NCBI GenBank assembly: GCA_963676415.1
Contig: OY781097.1
Coordinates: 2,604,001 to 2,668,000, forward strand
Length of the DNA: 64,000 bases
DNA from: G963662905 sp963676415
GTDB lineage: Bacteria > Bacteroidota > Bacteroidia > Bacteroidales > WRLA01
Direction of reading: 5' to 3'
Of this stretch, positions 26,059 through 35,402 are shown in pieces. Position 1 is the stretch's first letter. Each line of letters starts with the position of its first letter. The notes under the pieces are model-generated. The model worked only from the letters and a program-made list of their open reading frames with translations. It was not told the origin of the DNA and searched no databases. Made by a program: the position numbers and the translations under genes.

Positions 26059-26481
26059 TTACCGCACTTCAAACGCAATGGTTTGCAATGAGGATTTGTC
26101 CTCTCCGATAATAATATCTACTGCATACTTGCCCGCAGGCCATCCATTATTGGGTCGGCTCAGGCTGCTATGTAGCTCCAGGTCGCTGCCTTCGTTGCCG
26201 GTATTCATGCTCACGGCATCGATAATGATGTCTTCCGTACCTTCAATATATTTCCATGTGAAGGTTACAATGGTCTCAGGTGGTGCATAATGTAGTTGGC
26301 AGCTGCTGACTATCTGAGGGGAGTTCGGGTGAAAAACATCAACGCTTTGATCGCAAAGATTGCCCTCAAGCTGGTGGCAGGTCTGTAAGTTGTCGATGCT
26401 GGCCGTTGTGAACTCCATATTGCAGCTCTGAAGCAGGAGAAGCGCGGCGATTGTGAATAGGGGAAGAATACTGTTTTTCAT
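26059..26481 (-). CDS. Small lipoprotein, single Ig-like domain
   Basis: 140 residues. Lipobox LLLLQSC with Cys20. The mature part is one beta domain (VTFTWKYIEGTEDIIIDAV ... LSRPNNGWPAGKYAVDIII) equal to the middle domain of the 23554-24750 product. Probably outer-membrane anchored. It is monocistronic, ended by its own terminator, but its domain kinship with the operon that follows suggests a related role. Function unknown. The 322-base gap upstream (26482-26803) shows no gene. Confidence 0.75.
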   Translation of the reverse strand: MKNSILPLFTIAALLLLQSCNMEFTTASIDNLQTCHQLEGNLCDQSVDVFHPNSPQIVSSCQLHYAPPETIVTFTWKYIEGTEDIIIDAVSMNTGNEGSDLELHSSLSRPNNGWPAGKYAVDIIIGEDKSSLQTIAFEVR

Positions 26482-26803
26482 GCGATTGTTATTTTGGTAC
26501 TAATCTTTTTTGATCTTTGAACCAAAATACAACCGGATTAAAATAGGATCAAGGCTTACTTGAAAAATGCAAGCAGATTTTCCATAAGTGCATGAAAGGG
26601 GCGGATAAGTGTTTTGACGGTTAAACAGATGCCATAGGTTATATTAAAGGTTCCCCCTTGCGATAACTCTTGGGATCCCTTATACTACGGAATGCCCGCT
26701 TTGAACCGGCCTCATGATTTTGAGTTGATAAAATCAATGATAATCAGGAAAGAAGTCTTTATAAAAAGCAAAGATTATTGAAAAATTTTGTGGATAAAGC
26801 GGG

Positions 26804-27556
26804 TTAAAACAAATTCTCCAGGGCCTTCATAAAACTGTCCCGCCGGCGTGTGGATACCGGTACTTTTTCTTTATTGCTCAAAACAATTTCACCTTGTGAT
26901 TTGTCGAAGGTGCCGATTTGCCTCAGGTTGATCAAATGGGAGTGGTGCACACGGAAAAAACCATTGGGCACGAGCATTTCTTCCAGATCTTTCATGCTTT
27001 TCGAAACCAGTATTTTTTCTTTTCCTGATGTGAGGACTTTGCAGAAATTTTCCTGAGCTTCGGCACGGATGATGTTTTTTATTTCAATGAAATGTAATTT
27101 GCTGCCTGCATTAAGGATGATTTTTTTGTCCTGCTTGCCGCTATTGGTGTTATCGGCAAAAGTATCGAGCTGTGTTTTTAGAAGGTCTTCATTTTCAATG
27201 CTTTCCCTGGCTTTGGCAATAGCTCTGATCAGCTCTGCCGGGCTAATGGGCTTTAAAATATAATCGAGGGCACTGAGCTTTATGGCCTGCAGTGCAAATT
27301 CATCATAAGCCGTTAAAAAGATGAGTTTGAAATTGTGCTTGTGCAGTGCTTTTAAAATGTCAAATCCGGTTCCATCGGGCAGGTGGATGTCCATAAAAAC
27401 CAGATCTGCCTCAGATCTGCGCAAAAGCTTTACGCCACCGGCCACATCTGTAGCTTCGCCCGCAAATTCTGTTTCCGGGCAGTAAAATTCAAGCATGTTT
27501 TTGAGTGCCTGACGGGCATTGTCTTCATCCTCAATGATCAGGGTTTTTATTTTCAT
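26804..27556 (-). CDS. LytTR-family response regulator
   Basis: 250 residues. Receiver domain with IIEDEDN acidic pair and phospho-acceptor Asp56 (LVFMDIHLPDGTGF), Lys in the YILKPISPAEL block; LytTR DNA-binding domain from about residue 150 (IILNAGSKLHFIEIKNIIR ... FFRVHHSHLINLRQI). Its start overlaps the sensor stop by 4 bases (ATGA), so it is the cognate partner of the beta-propeller kinase. Target promoters are not identifiable here. Confidence 0.93.
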   Translation of the reverse strand: MKIKTLIIEDEDNARQALKNMLEFYCPETEFAGEATDVAGGVKLLRRSEADLVFMDIHLPDGTGFDILKALHKHNFKLIFLTAYDEFALQAIKLSALDYILKPISPAELIRAIAKARESIENEDLLKTQLDTFADNTNSGKQDKKIILNAGSKLHFIEIKNIIRAEAQENFCKVLTSGKEKILVSKSMKDLEEMLVPNGFFRVHHSHLINLRQIGTFDKSQGEIVLSNKEKVPVSTRRRDSFMKALENLF

Positions 27557-30500
27557 TCTTTCGATAGGTTTAATGGAACGCTTATTACTGCCCTTGTGCC
27601 TGCACTTTTACCATCATCGTTCCGTATTTCAGATATATTGAATTTCGTTTCCCTTCCACTGCGTTCGCTGATAATTTGCAGGCGGTCGCGTACAATTTCT
27701 GTTGCCAGTGATTTATGTCCTTTTTTGCCTTTTCTTCCCGAAGCGGCTTTTAATCCAATCCCATTGTCTTGAATGGTAAAAATAATATTATTGCCATTCA
27801 ATGTATAGTTTATATGGATTGTTCCTTTGTGTTTCAGGTTCTTGATGCCGTGTTCGATTGAATTTTCAATAAACGGCTGAGCCAGCATGGGCGGTACAAA
27901 GGCGTCTGCATCATAGAGTTTTTGATCCACATGGATTTCGTATTCCATCCTCTCGCCAAAGCGTAATTTCTGAAGATCGAGATACAAACGCGTAGTTTCC
28001 ATCTCCTGTTCAATGCTAATTGCTTCGAGCCTGCTGTAATTCAATATCATGCGGATAAGCTTTGCGAAATCAGAAAGATATTTTCCGGCAAGATGTGTTT
28101 GATTGGAGTAAATGTAGTTTTGAATGGCAAAAAGGGAATTGAAAATAAAATGAGGGTTCATTTGCAGGCGCAGGAGTTTTTGGTTCAACTCCGCATTGTT
28201 GAGGCGGAGTTTTAGGGTGTGCACACGGCTGTAAACAAACAAACTTGTGATGCCTGCAAATATTAAAAAAGACCCGGACAGAAACCACCACTCCTGCCAC
28301 CAGGGCGGCGAAATATTGAGGATGAGCTTTTTGGAGCTTAGAACAGATTTGTTGTCTCGCGAATGTAAACGTATTTTAAAAATATATTCACCGGGAGGGA
28401 CATTAGTAAACTGTGCCGTAGCAATATGTCGCGGCAATTGTTTCCATTCTTTCTGGAAACCTTCGAGTATGTAACTCAGTGCCAAATCAGGCTGATCGGC
28501 AAAATCGCCGCCCATATGAATGGAAAAGAAGTTTTCGCTATGCTTCAAATTATAGCTTTCCTGTGCATTTAATTCATAAAATTTGGGCTGATCAAATACA
28601 TTCAATTGACTGAAATACAAATGTTGGTAGTGCATGGAAGCTTCAAATGCTTTCTTTGGGTCCATGATTGTGATTCCATTTGAACCGCCCAAGGCAATTT
28701 TACCATCGGGCAATAGAGCGGCAGCAGCATTGTTGGCAGTGTATTTCAGTCCGCTTAAACGGTTTATGGATGTCAATTGCCTGCCTTTAAAAACGAGCAG
28801 GGCTGTTCCGAAACTGCCCAACAACCAGATTCTGTGGTCATTTTCTGTAAGGACTTTAAACACCCGTTCATCTTCGGATAAAGCAGATAATTTAATTTGC
28901 TCAGGCTTATCATTATCCGGTTTCTTGATATACAGGTGCTTTCCGGCAATAATAATGCTTTGGTTTGGTCCATCGGCGATGTCGTAAATCCGTTCATCGG
29001 GCAATCCCAATGAGGGGTTTGTTGGAGCAAAATAACTGATGGCAGTATCCTGATCAGGTAAAAAGCAGTGCAAACCGGCTTGAGTAGTGCCTGTCCATAA
29101 ATTACCGCTTTCGTCAAAATGCAGACATGTAATAAGACGGGCATTATAATACGGATTGAATTTTTTTGCGAGGGATCTTTGGTATTTTTTTTGCGCCGTA
29201 TCAAAAAGGGTCAGTCCTTTTGCACCCCAGAAACCAAGATATAGTTTTCCTTCCTTGTCCAGGACCAGGTCATTGTACCAATCATTATTTCTGCTGTTGG
29301 GATTGAAAGCAAAATTTTCAAAAGTGCGTTTTTCGGGGTCAAGTCTTCCAAAACCTGTTCCCGACCACAAGCCCAAATATAAGCCTCCTCGATTATCTGA
29401 AATAAAACAGCGGACATTGGATGATTTCATGCCCGGCACATTGTTTTTGTTATAGTGTTTTATTTTTCCGTTTTGAATGTTGAGGTGGTCTATGCCATGA
29501 TGTTCTGTGCTGAGCCACAAGCCATTGTTCCCATCACTTGCCAGTTCGGTAATTTTGCTGGAAGCCGGGGTTTCCTCCATGGCCGGTATGTGGAAGTAAT
29601 TTTGAATGCCCGGCGGCGTAGGCTGAAAAACTGCTAATCCACGGTTGGTGGAAACCCAGATGTTTCCGCTACGGTCTTCAAAAATGCGGTGGATGTAATT
29701 GCCGGGCAAGCTACTGGGGTTTTCTTCATTGTGTGGATAAATGGTTAGCTTGCCGCTTGTGCGGTTGTATCGTGCCAGCTTGTCTCCTGCGCCAAACCAG
29801 TATTCGCCGTTTCGGCTGCATGTGATGTCCCAGGAACTTACGCCCAAAAAGGGAAGCAGGCTGTCGTTGTGAAGAAAATAAATGCCCGAAAGGCTACACA
29901 TCCAAAAGTCGCCCAAAGGATCGAGGAAAAGGTCGGAACAATCATTTTTTTGGTCTTTGGCATCAACTTTTTTTATACTGATTTTCGTAAAATAGTGAGC
30001 TTTTTTATCTTTTCCCAGAATAAACGGCCCATTGCCCCTGCCACCAAACCATAACTGTCCGCTGCTGTCCGTTTCCAGCGCGTGGTAGAGATAGTAAGGC
30101 TGATAGCTTGGGCTGTGGTAAAAATGTTTGATTCGGTTTCTGTTTTTTAGCCGGATAGCTGAAAGGACACCGGCCTGTGCATCAAACCAGATTAAAGAAT
30201 CGCCTTGATGATTAATGGCCCTGATGTTGAATGTGTCAGATGATTCAGTTTGAATGGATGGGGCATAAAGCGGCTTAAAAATATCTTTTTCCGGATCATA
30301 ATAGCATAATCCGGCCTTTGTCCCAACTAGCATGCGCCCGTCCGGAATTATGTGCAGGTCATTGATGTAATCCGAAAGAACAGATCCCGGAGTCCAGTCT
30401 TTGATGTATTTTTTGGTTTGAAAGCCATCAAAGCGGTAAAGCCCGTTTGTGGTGGCCAGCCAAATATAACCTGTGCTGTCCTGAAGTATATCCGTAACTG

Positions 30501-30642
30501 TTCCATGTTCCTCATCCGGCCAGTGCTCAAAAAGGCCGAATTTTTGATATGGATCTTCCCGTACCTCATGGATAGGCGGGATATCTGCTGAAAGCCTTAG
30601 GGCTGTTGCCAACAGGATTATATGGATCAAAAACCTTTGCAA
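27553..30642 (-). CDS. Sensor kinase with two-propeller periplasmic region, Y_Y_Y domain and LytS-type kinase
   Basis: 1029 residues. After an export signal come many beta-propeller repeats (LQDSTGYIWLATTNGLYRFDG, FEDRSGNIWVSTNRGL, FDESGNLWTGTTQAGL), the usual ligand-binding sensor region of Bacteroidota. Next a Y_Y_Y domain (ALSYILEGFQKEWKQLP ... PPGEYIFKI), one membrane helix (WWFLSGSFLIFAGITSLFVY), a short coiled coil (LNNAELNQKLLRLQ) and a His_kinase domain with phospho-His in MNPHFIFNSL, then HATPase (PFIENSIEHGI, DNGIGLKAA). Unlike hybrid systems of polysaccharide loci it has no fused receiver and pairs with a LytTR regulator. No SusC/SusD genes are near, so the signal is unknown. Confidence 0.92.
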   Translation of the reverse strand: MQRFLIHIILLATALRLSADIPPIHEVREDPYQKFGLFEHWPDEEHGTVTDILQDSTGYIWLATTNGLYRFDGFQTKKYIKDWTPGSVLSDYINDLHIIPDGRMLVGTKAGLCYYDPEKDIFKPLYAPSIQTESSDTFNIRAINHQGDSLIWFDAQAGVLSAIRLKNRNRIKHFYHSPSYQPYYLYHALETDSSGQLWFGGRGNGPFILGKDKKAHYFTKISIKKVDAKDQKNDCSDLFLDPLGDFWMCSLSGIYFLHNDSLLPFLGVSSWDITCSRNGEYWFGAGDKLARYNRTSGKLTIYPHNEENPSSLPGNYIHRIFEDRSGNIWVSTNRGLAVFQPTPPGIQNYFHIPAMEETPASSKITELASDGNNGLWLSTEHHGIDHLNIQNGKIKHYNKNNVPGMKSSNVRCFISDNRGGLYLGLWSGTGFGRLDPEKRTFENFAFNPNSRNNDWYNDLVLDKEGKLYLGFWGAKGLTLFDTAQKKYQRSLAKKFNPYYNARLITCLHFDESGNLWTGTTQAGLHCFLPDQDTAISYFAPTNPSLGLPDERIYDIADGPNQSIIIAGKHLYIKKPDNDKPEQIKLSALSEDERVFKVLTENDHRIWLLGSFGTALLVFKGRQLTSINRLSGLKYTANNAAAALLPDGKIALGGSNGITIMDPKKAFEASMHYQHLYFSQLNVFDQPKFYELNAQESYNLKHSENFFSIHMGGDFADQPDLALSYILEGFQKEWKQLPRHIATAQFTNVPPGEYIFKIRLHSRDNKSVLSSKKLILNISPPWWQEWWFLSGSFLIFAGITSLFVYSRVHTLKLRLNNAELNQKLLRLQMNPHFIFNSLFAIQNYIYSNQTHLAGKYLSDFAKLIRMILNYSRLEAISIEQEMETTRLYLDLQKLRFGERMEYEIHVDQKLYDADAFVPPMLAQPFIENSIEHGIKNLKHKGTIHINYTLNGNNIIFTIQDNGIGLKAASGRKGKKGHKSLATEIVRDRLQIISERSGRETKFNISEIRNDDGKSAGTRAVISVPLNLSKE

Positions 30643-30788
30643 AAACAGTTTTGGTTCAATAAAAAAGCAATAATCAACTCTTGCCCATCAAAGATAGGGA
30701 GATTTACTGAAACAGCAGAAGCCCTTCTGGAGTGATAATAAATGGAGCATGTAGAAATGGAGCAGGTCTTGCTATTTCTTGGTTCTGC

Positions 30789-31877
30789 TTAATTCTGTTT
30801 TTGAGAGCTATTGTTAGATGCTATTTTAATATAGAGGCCAAGCCGTGGTATCAGGGACAGGAAAAAACGAGTATCCCATTGGAGTTCACATACATCTGTC
30901 GATAGGTCAAAGTCCAAATAAATATTATCATGGATTTTTGCCAACAATCCTGCTCCGGCAACAGCAGTAGTAGTCCCCCATCTTTTGTTAAAGTAACAAT
31001 TTACCCCAGTATAAATTTTCGGGATAATTTTTTCATATGGATATTGGTACTCAATATATATAGGGATAATATTTGCATTTTCAGTAATGTGGTTAATGGA
31101 TTCAATATTAACCCTGAAATATCCTGCTTTTAAATAAAAATTTTCACTTGAGAATGGCAGCCAAACGGCAACTTGTGCTCCGTATATAGCACAACTTGAC
31201 AAAATTTCCTCACCCAAATCTCTATAATATGGACGTCCAACCATTGGCTCAATAGCCATCCGGAAAGGGTTTTTCTTTCTTTTGAATACCATGCAGCTCC
31301 CTTCACCACATATTATGTCGTTATATTCTTTTGTAATCCGGGCCATATTATTTGCGTTGGGCTTGTTCATCTTGTCTATCGTTGCAAATATCTCCGGGCA
31401 ATCAATCAATTCTGCTTTTATAAACCCAATATGCTTCGTTGACTCCTTTTCATAATATTTTCCGTCTTTTTGGACTATTTTATATTGATACGGAATTTCC
31501 CGTAATACTCCTGTTGAATTGCCCAGGAGATAATGGAATTCTGAATTCATTCGATAGCGGTACAGGCTTTTCTTGCCAATAACCATAGCCTCGGCAAAAA
31601 CTTTTATAGTGTCTTTTTCAGCAATGACCTCCTTGGAGATATAGTATTTTCCATCCTTAAAACGATAACTTTTTATGGTAAAAGGCAGATAGGTTGTGCT
31701 GTCATCTCCAGGCTTCACTGCCTGGATCATTTGTGAGTTTGTTTGGTCGTCCACATAATTGAGCATGCAATGAACGGTGTCTCCATCCATCTTGATGAAA
31801 TATCCATCCCGATAATCGTTTTGTGCGGTCAGCCCAGAGGATATGATTGTTAAGAGCAGTAGGATAAGGTGCTTCAT
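30789..31877 (-). CDS. Exported protein, probable outer-membrane barrel, unknown function
   Basis: 362 residues. Signal peptide MKHLILLLLTIISSGLTAQ. The N-terminal half contains DGYFIKMDGDTVHCMLNYVD and YRFKDGKYYISKEV, a pattern seen in many Bacteroidota exported proteins. The C-terminal half (from about 215) alternates hydrophobic and polar residues in strands (YLKAGYFRVNIESI, IPIYIEYQYPYEKII, DIYL-like LDFDLSTDVCEL) and ends LIPRLGLYIKIAS, typical of small outer-membrane barrels. It ends 18 bases before... the order on the minus strand places it after the sugar amidotransferase gene. No specific family recognised. Confidence 0.65.
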   Translation of the reverse strand: MKHLILLLLTIISSGLTAQNDYRDGYFIKMDGDTVHCMLNYVDDQTNSQMIQAVKPGDDSTTYLPFTIKSYRFKDGKYYISKEVIAEKDTIKVFAEAMVIGKKSLYRYRMNSEFHYLLGNSTGVLREIPYQYKIVQKDGKYYEKESTKHIGFIKAELIDCPEIFATIDKMNKPNANNMARITKEYNDIICGEGSCMVFKRKKNPFRMAIEPMVGRPYYRDLGEEILSSCAIYGAQVAVWLPFSSENFYLKAGYFRVNIESINHITENANIIPIYIEYQYPYEKIIPKIYTGVNCYFNKRWGTTTAVAGAGLLAKIHDNIYLDFDLSTDVCELQWDTRFFLSLIPRLGLYIKIASNNSSQKQN

Positions 31878-31895
31878 AAAGTCTTTAAGTCTTGT

Positions 31896-33005
31896 TTAAT
31901 GTGCGCTTTTTTTTAATATATTTCGTGTTTTGGCAAAAACCTTATTCCATTTTGAATAATGTTTTGAATATACATTTACTGGTATATGGCAAATATTATC
32001 AAGGTCTTTCCCATTAAAATGCAAGCGATTTTTTAGTTGTTCAAGGTTTTCTGGTAGTTTATTTGTTGCGTCTTTATCGATTATTTCTAATGCCTTTTCT
32101 CTGCTTATTTCATTGTTTCTTATCATATTGCACAACTGGGGCAGTCTTCGCGATACTCCAAAACGCTTTTCCCGTATGTAATTTGTAAATGGTTCTGCCA
32201 GGCAGTCGAAATGGCGGGTGTACTCTGAATTTTCCGGTTCAGTCCAACCGATCTCTTTTTTTAAGGTATTGCCTATCTCCTTGTCCGTTGGTAAATCAGT
32301 ATAGTATAAAACATTGATTTTGCGGCCAAAACGGCCAATTTTGGTGTAAATGAAACTACTGATGAAATTGAGGTTTGGATAAATAAGAAAACGTTTGACC
32401 ATGTTTTTACTGATTCCAGGGTTTTGTTTGAAAATCGCTTTCAGGCGTTCCTGGTCGTAAATGTTTTCTGAGGTAAATGAATTGCTTTCGGTAGGTGAGT
32501 GTCCCATCAAAATAAGGGGTATTCTGTATGCTTCAGAGATTTTGAGCATGCTGCGTTCAATGCCAATGCCACAAATTCCGCAGATTTCTCCCGATTGCTT
32601 TAAAGTAATGCTATAAAGCTCGTCAATCAGGTCTTGGCTGGGTTTTACCCAAATATGGTCGCAGGAACAGTTATTGGTGCTTGTTTCTATGTTTTTTTTT
32701 GCGAAATCACTTATAAAACCATTGTCGAATGTATAGGTAAGCACATTTAGATTATATTTCTTGCATGCCAGATAAAGCACGTATGTACTGTCTTTTCCAC
32801 CACTTAATGGAACTAAAGCATCGTACTGAGGGTTTTTCTTTTGGGCATTATTGAATATTTTTTTGAGCTTGTCTTCACCGATAGGTACGAAAGGTTCGTT
32901 TTTTCTGCAATATTTACATAATCCTTCGCTGTCAATTTCAACACCAGGTAAACCTGTATGTAGCAGGCATTTTTTGCAGCTTTTAATATTAGGGCTAGGC
33001 TTCAT
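31896..33005 (-). CDS. N-acetyl sugar amidotransferase homologue (PP-loop, WbpG/PseA-like)
   Basis: 369 residues. N-terminal zinc-type Cys cluster (CKKCLLHTGLPGVEID ... GLCKYC), then the PP-loop PLSGGKDST (67-74) that binds ATP, and further Cys in SGEICGICGIGIERSML and the MGHSPTES block. Homologues (WbpG, LegM/PseA-like) transfer amide nitrogen, with a HisH/HisF-like partner, to make amidino or amino sugars for O-antigen and flagellar glycans. Here it stands alone without glycosyltransferases or the usual glutamine amidotransferase. Flanked by exported-protein genes, including a T9SS cargo gene; a link to surface glycan is inference. Confidence 0.8.
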   Translation of the reverse strand: MKPSPNIKSCKKCLLHTGLPGVEIDSEGLCKYCRKNEPFVPIGEDKLKKIFNNAQKKNPQYDALVPLSGGKDSTYVLYLACKKYNLNVLTYTFDNGFISDFAKKNIETSTNNCSCDHIWVKPSQDLIDELYSITLKQSGEICGICGIGIERSMLKISEAYRIPLILMGHSPTESNSFTSENIYDQERLKAIFKQNPGISKNMVKRFLIYPNLNFISSFIYTKIGRFGRKINVLYYTDLPTDKEIGNTLKKEIGWTEPENSEYTRHFDCLAEPFTNYIREKRFGVSRRLPQLCNMIRNNEISREKALEIIDKDATNKLPENLEQLKNRLHFNGKDLDNICHIPVNVYSKHYSKWNKVFAKTRNILKKSAH

Positions 33006-33054
33006 TGGAAGTGTGTCCGGGTTTTTTAGGTTTTTATAGGAACAGTTGAGCGTA

Positions 33055-33861
33055 TTAACGGATGATAAGCTTTTTAACTTCCGTTTTGTCTGTACTGATT
33101 GCTTTGAGTATATACATGCCCGTTTTAATACCGCTCAGGTCAATTTTTTGTTTTTTGGCGGAAGCATCAATGCTTTTTATTAGTTTTCCGTTTAATGAAA
33201 GGATCTCTATTCTGTTGTATTGATGCTTGCCTTTAAAATTAATTTCATGATCTGCCGGGTTTGGATAAATCCTGAACCCAGCCATGTTTTCAGGCGTTTC
33301 TTCAATTCCAACAGTTAATGCTGTGCCCCATTCTTCATCGCCTTTTTTGTAGTAAACAAGTTTTCTGTTCATAAATATTGGTGAAGGATCATTTTCGTCA
33401 TAATAGTAGTAAGTTTCGCCCAGGCCAACGGCAAAAATGTGACCAAAGGTCATATGGTTTATGTCCTGATATTTGGTGCAATAAGGCCTGCTGTGATATT
33501 TTTCCGGGTCAACAATATAAGTGCCGGCGAGATATGAATCCAAATATCCATATTCTTTGGTAATTGTATCAATTCTAAGACAGCCTTCCGGACACTCTGG
33601 CCCTCTGTCTTCTTCAACTTTATATATTTCGTAAGTAACGCTGTTGTTGTCTGTAAGAAAGCTTTTGCCTGTTATTGTCCAGCTGTAATAAGTATGATGA
33701 CCGTAGCCGGTTTCTTCAAATTGGAAGATGTCTCCAATATTATAGTCATAGATTAATCCCCATTGAATTGAATCCTGTGCTTTTAAAGTACCGGAAATTA
33801 AGTATAAAAGACTTGATGCGATGAAAACATGCTTGATGATACAGGTGTAAATTTTCTTCAT
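33055..33861 (-). CDS. Secreted protein with type A T9SS sorting domain
   Basis: 268 residues. Signal peptide (MKKIYTCIIKHVFIASSLLY ... TLKAQ). The central part (about 30-190) is rich in Tyr and contains Cys in GPECPEGCLRID and RPYCTKYQ; no known family. The last 75 or so residues are a T9SS type A sorting domain: FRIYPNPADHEINF, IEILSLNGKLIKSI, GMYILKAI and VKKLIIR. Small for a T9SS cargo protein. The 327-base gap that follows upstream (33862-34188) holds only a hairpin near 34155. Confidence 0.85.
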   Translation of the reverse strand: MKKIYTCIIKHVFIASSLLYLISGTLKAQDSIQWGLIYDYNIGDIFQFEETGYGHHTYYSWTITGKSFLTDNNSVTYEIYKVEEDRGPECPEGCLRIDTITKEYGYLDSYLAGTYIVDPEKYHSRPYCTKYQDINHMTFGHIFAVGLGETYYYYDENDPSPIFMNRKLVYYKKGDEEWGTALTVGIEETPENMAGFRIYPNPADHEINFKGKHQYNRIEILSLNGKLIKSIDASAKKQKIDLSGIKTGMYILKAISTDKTEVKKLIIR

Positions 33862-34154
33862 TTTGTTGGCTTACTATATTAATTGGACAAAGTTGTAAAA
33901 TTATATCCATGAATGCAATTTTTTTTAGACATTTTTTATATTATGTTTGTAGAATTCTGATTTTGTCTAATCGTGTCTCAAGATTTTTAGTGCCTACTTG
34001 TTGATAATCAGTAGTAAATGTGTTAAGTGCCCTTTTGACTTATTTTAATCATTGGCCTCATCGATATGCATTGTCGTTTTTATTATATTTTAACTTTTCA
34101 AACTGAAATATGTTTGACAGGCTCTTGATGCATAAAGGACTGGTATAAAATTTT

Positions 34155-34189
34155 ATTACGCTTCCAGGCGTAACGCTTCTGGGCGTAAT
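34155..34189 (-). terminator. Double hairpin at the end of the AAA ATPase gene
   Basis: ATTACGC (34155-34161) pairs with GCGTAAT (34183-34189), and an inner GCGTAA (34168-34173) offers alternative pairing with TTACGC. It overlaps the stop codon of the minus-strand ATPase gene. There is no good T-run, so terminator function is uncertain. Confidence 0.35.
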
Positions 34190-35310
34190 TATAATATGTT
34201 GATAATGAATTTTTTAAAAAATGGGTCGCTGAATACAAAACTTTTTTGATGCGATTCGATGATGCCTTCATCAATTAGTTTCTCCATTGCTTTTTGAATA
34301 GAGGAAGATGGGCCGATATTGTATTTCTGTTGTACTTCTTTCGAATAGATTTGTTTTGGCTCATCGCATAATGCAATTAACAGAGATTTCTGCAGGGCCG
34401 TATGTTTTTGAAACAGTTCCCAATAATAATCGCTTTTGATGTTAATTACCGTTTGGACAGCGTTTTTAATGTTCTGTACGCTGATGTTTTCTATTTTGTT
34501 AAAGCTTTTTTGCCATATTTCGGCTGCAAGAAATTGAATATAATAGGGTATGTTTCCTGCGTTTTCGATGATTTGTCCGGCAATTAATTCATTAATTTTA
34601 ATTCCACCTGTCTTAAACCTTTCGATCAGGTATTTCTTCGACTCATCGATCGGAATCGGTTTTAAGTGCATCAGGGAAGCCGCATTATAAAAAGCTCTGT
34701 TCTTATTGTTAAACATATCTTTAAGCAAATGAGTCCTGCTGCCAAGAAAAAGATAACTTACATTTTGATGGAATTGAATCCTGCTTCGTAATAGCTTCTC
34801 AAAGTTTTCGCCATTCAACTGGTTGATTTCCTGGAATTCATCAAAAGCAACGATAATCCTTTGGTTAGGCGATGATAGTTTTTCAGGCAAATCTATAACA
34901 TCGGTCAATGTTTCATTTGTGTCGGCATTGGACATCCAGGATAAACTGAAGGTAGGGTTGCCGTTCATATCAAATCCGGCAGAAGGGCTTATTCCCCTGA
35001 TAAAGCCTGAGATTTTTTTTAAAATATCCCGGTATGTCGAATGGGTTGATTTAAAGATGCTTTTGGAGTACAGCTCAATAAAACTTTGTTTCGAGAATAT
35101 GGCCATAAAATCTATATAAACGGTTATATAGCCCTCTTCCGACAGTTCTGTCAGTACTTTGTGTGCCAATGATGATTTCCCATAGCGCCGGGGAGCATAC
35201 AAAACCAGGTTATTGCCTCCTTTTAGGATGTCGGCAATGTCCCTGCTTTCCTCTACGCGGTCATAAAAATGTTCATCCGTTGCTATGCTGCTGAAAAAAA
35301 ATGGATTCAT
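34189..35310 (-). CDS. AAA ATPase of the archaeal-ATPase (PF01637-like) family
   Basis: 373 residues from MNPFFFSSIATDEHF. A start 19 codons further upstream would lie inside the terminator of the aconitase-family gene and is rejected. Walker A is APRRYGKSS (39-47), Walker B IIVAFDEFQEI, sensor region LFLGSRTHLL; a C-terminal winged-helix-like part (about 300-373, KEVQQKYNIGPSSSIQKAME) follows. Members often occur in many copies in Bacteroidota and archaea; their role is unknown. No nuclease domain is fused. Stands alone. Confidence 0.82.
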   Translation of the reverse strand: MNPFFFSSIATDEHFYDRVEESRDIADILKGGNNLVLYAPRRYGKSSLAHKVLTELSEEGYITVYIDFMAIFSKQSFIELYSKSIFKSTHSTYRDILKKISGFIRGISPSAGFDMNGNPTFSLSWMSNADTNETLTDVIDLPEKLSSPNQRIIVAFDEFQEINQLNGENFEKLLRSRIQFHQNVSYLFLGSRTHLLKDMFNNKNRAFYNAASLMHLKPIPIDESKKYLIERFKTGGIKINELIAGQIIENAGNIPYYIQFLAAEIWQKSFNKIENISVQNIKNAVQTVINIKSDYYWELFQKHTALQKSLLIALCDEPKQIYSKEVQQKYNIGPSSSIQKAMEKLIDEGIIESHQKSFVFSDPFFKKFIINIL

Positions 35311-35355
35311 AAAGCTAAGGTAATCAAATTTCTTAAAAGCACCTCCAATACAAAA

Positions 35356-35379
35356 AAAGGAGCCCAAAAGAGCTCCTTT
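35356..35379 (-). terminator. Intrinsic terminator of the LeuCD-type gene
   Basis: AAAGGAGC (35356-35363) pairs with GCTCCTTT (35372-35379); minus-strand reading ends in a T-run (complement of the A-run at 35352-35358). It lies 23 bases after the stop codon. Confidence 0.8.
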
Positions 35380-35402
35380 ATAAAATGTATCTTCACAGGC
35401 TG

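Noticed and set aside
27553..30642. Hybrid two-component system of a polysaccharide utilisation locus
   Set aside because: The propeller sensor region is similar, but there is no fused receiver/AraC output, and no SusC/SusD or glycoside hydrolase genes are adjacent.
23554..35200. Long antisense frames opposite the secreted-protein, kinase and ATPase genes
   Set aside because: They lack signal peptides, domains and ribosome sites and lie opposite well-supported genes.
35311..35367. 19-codon extension of the AAA ATPase
   Set aside because: The start codon would lie in the terminator hairpin of the LeuCD-type gene.
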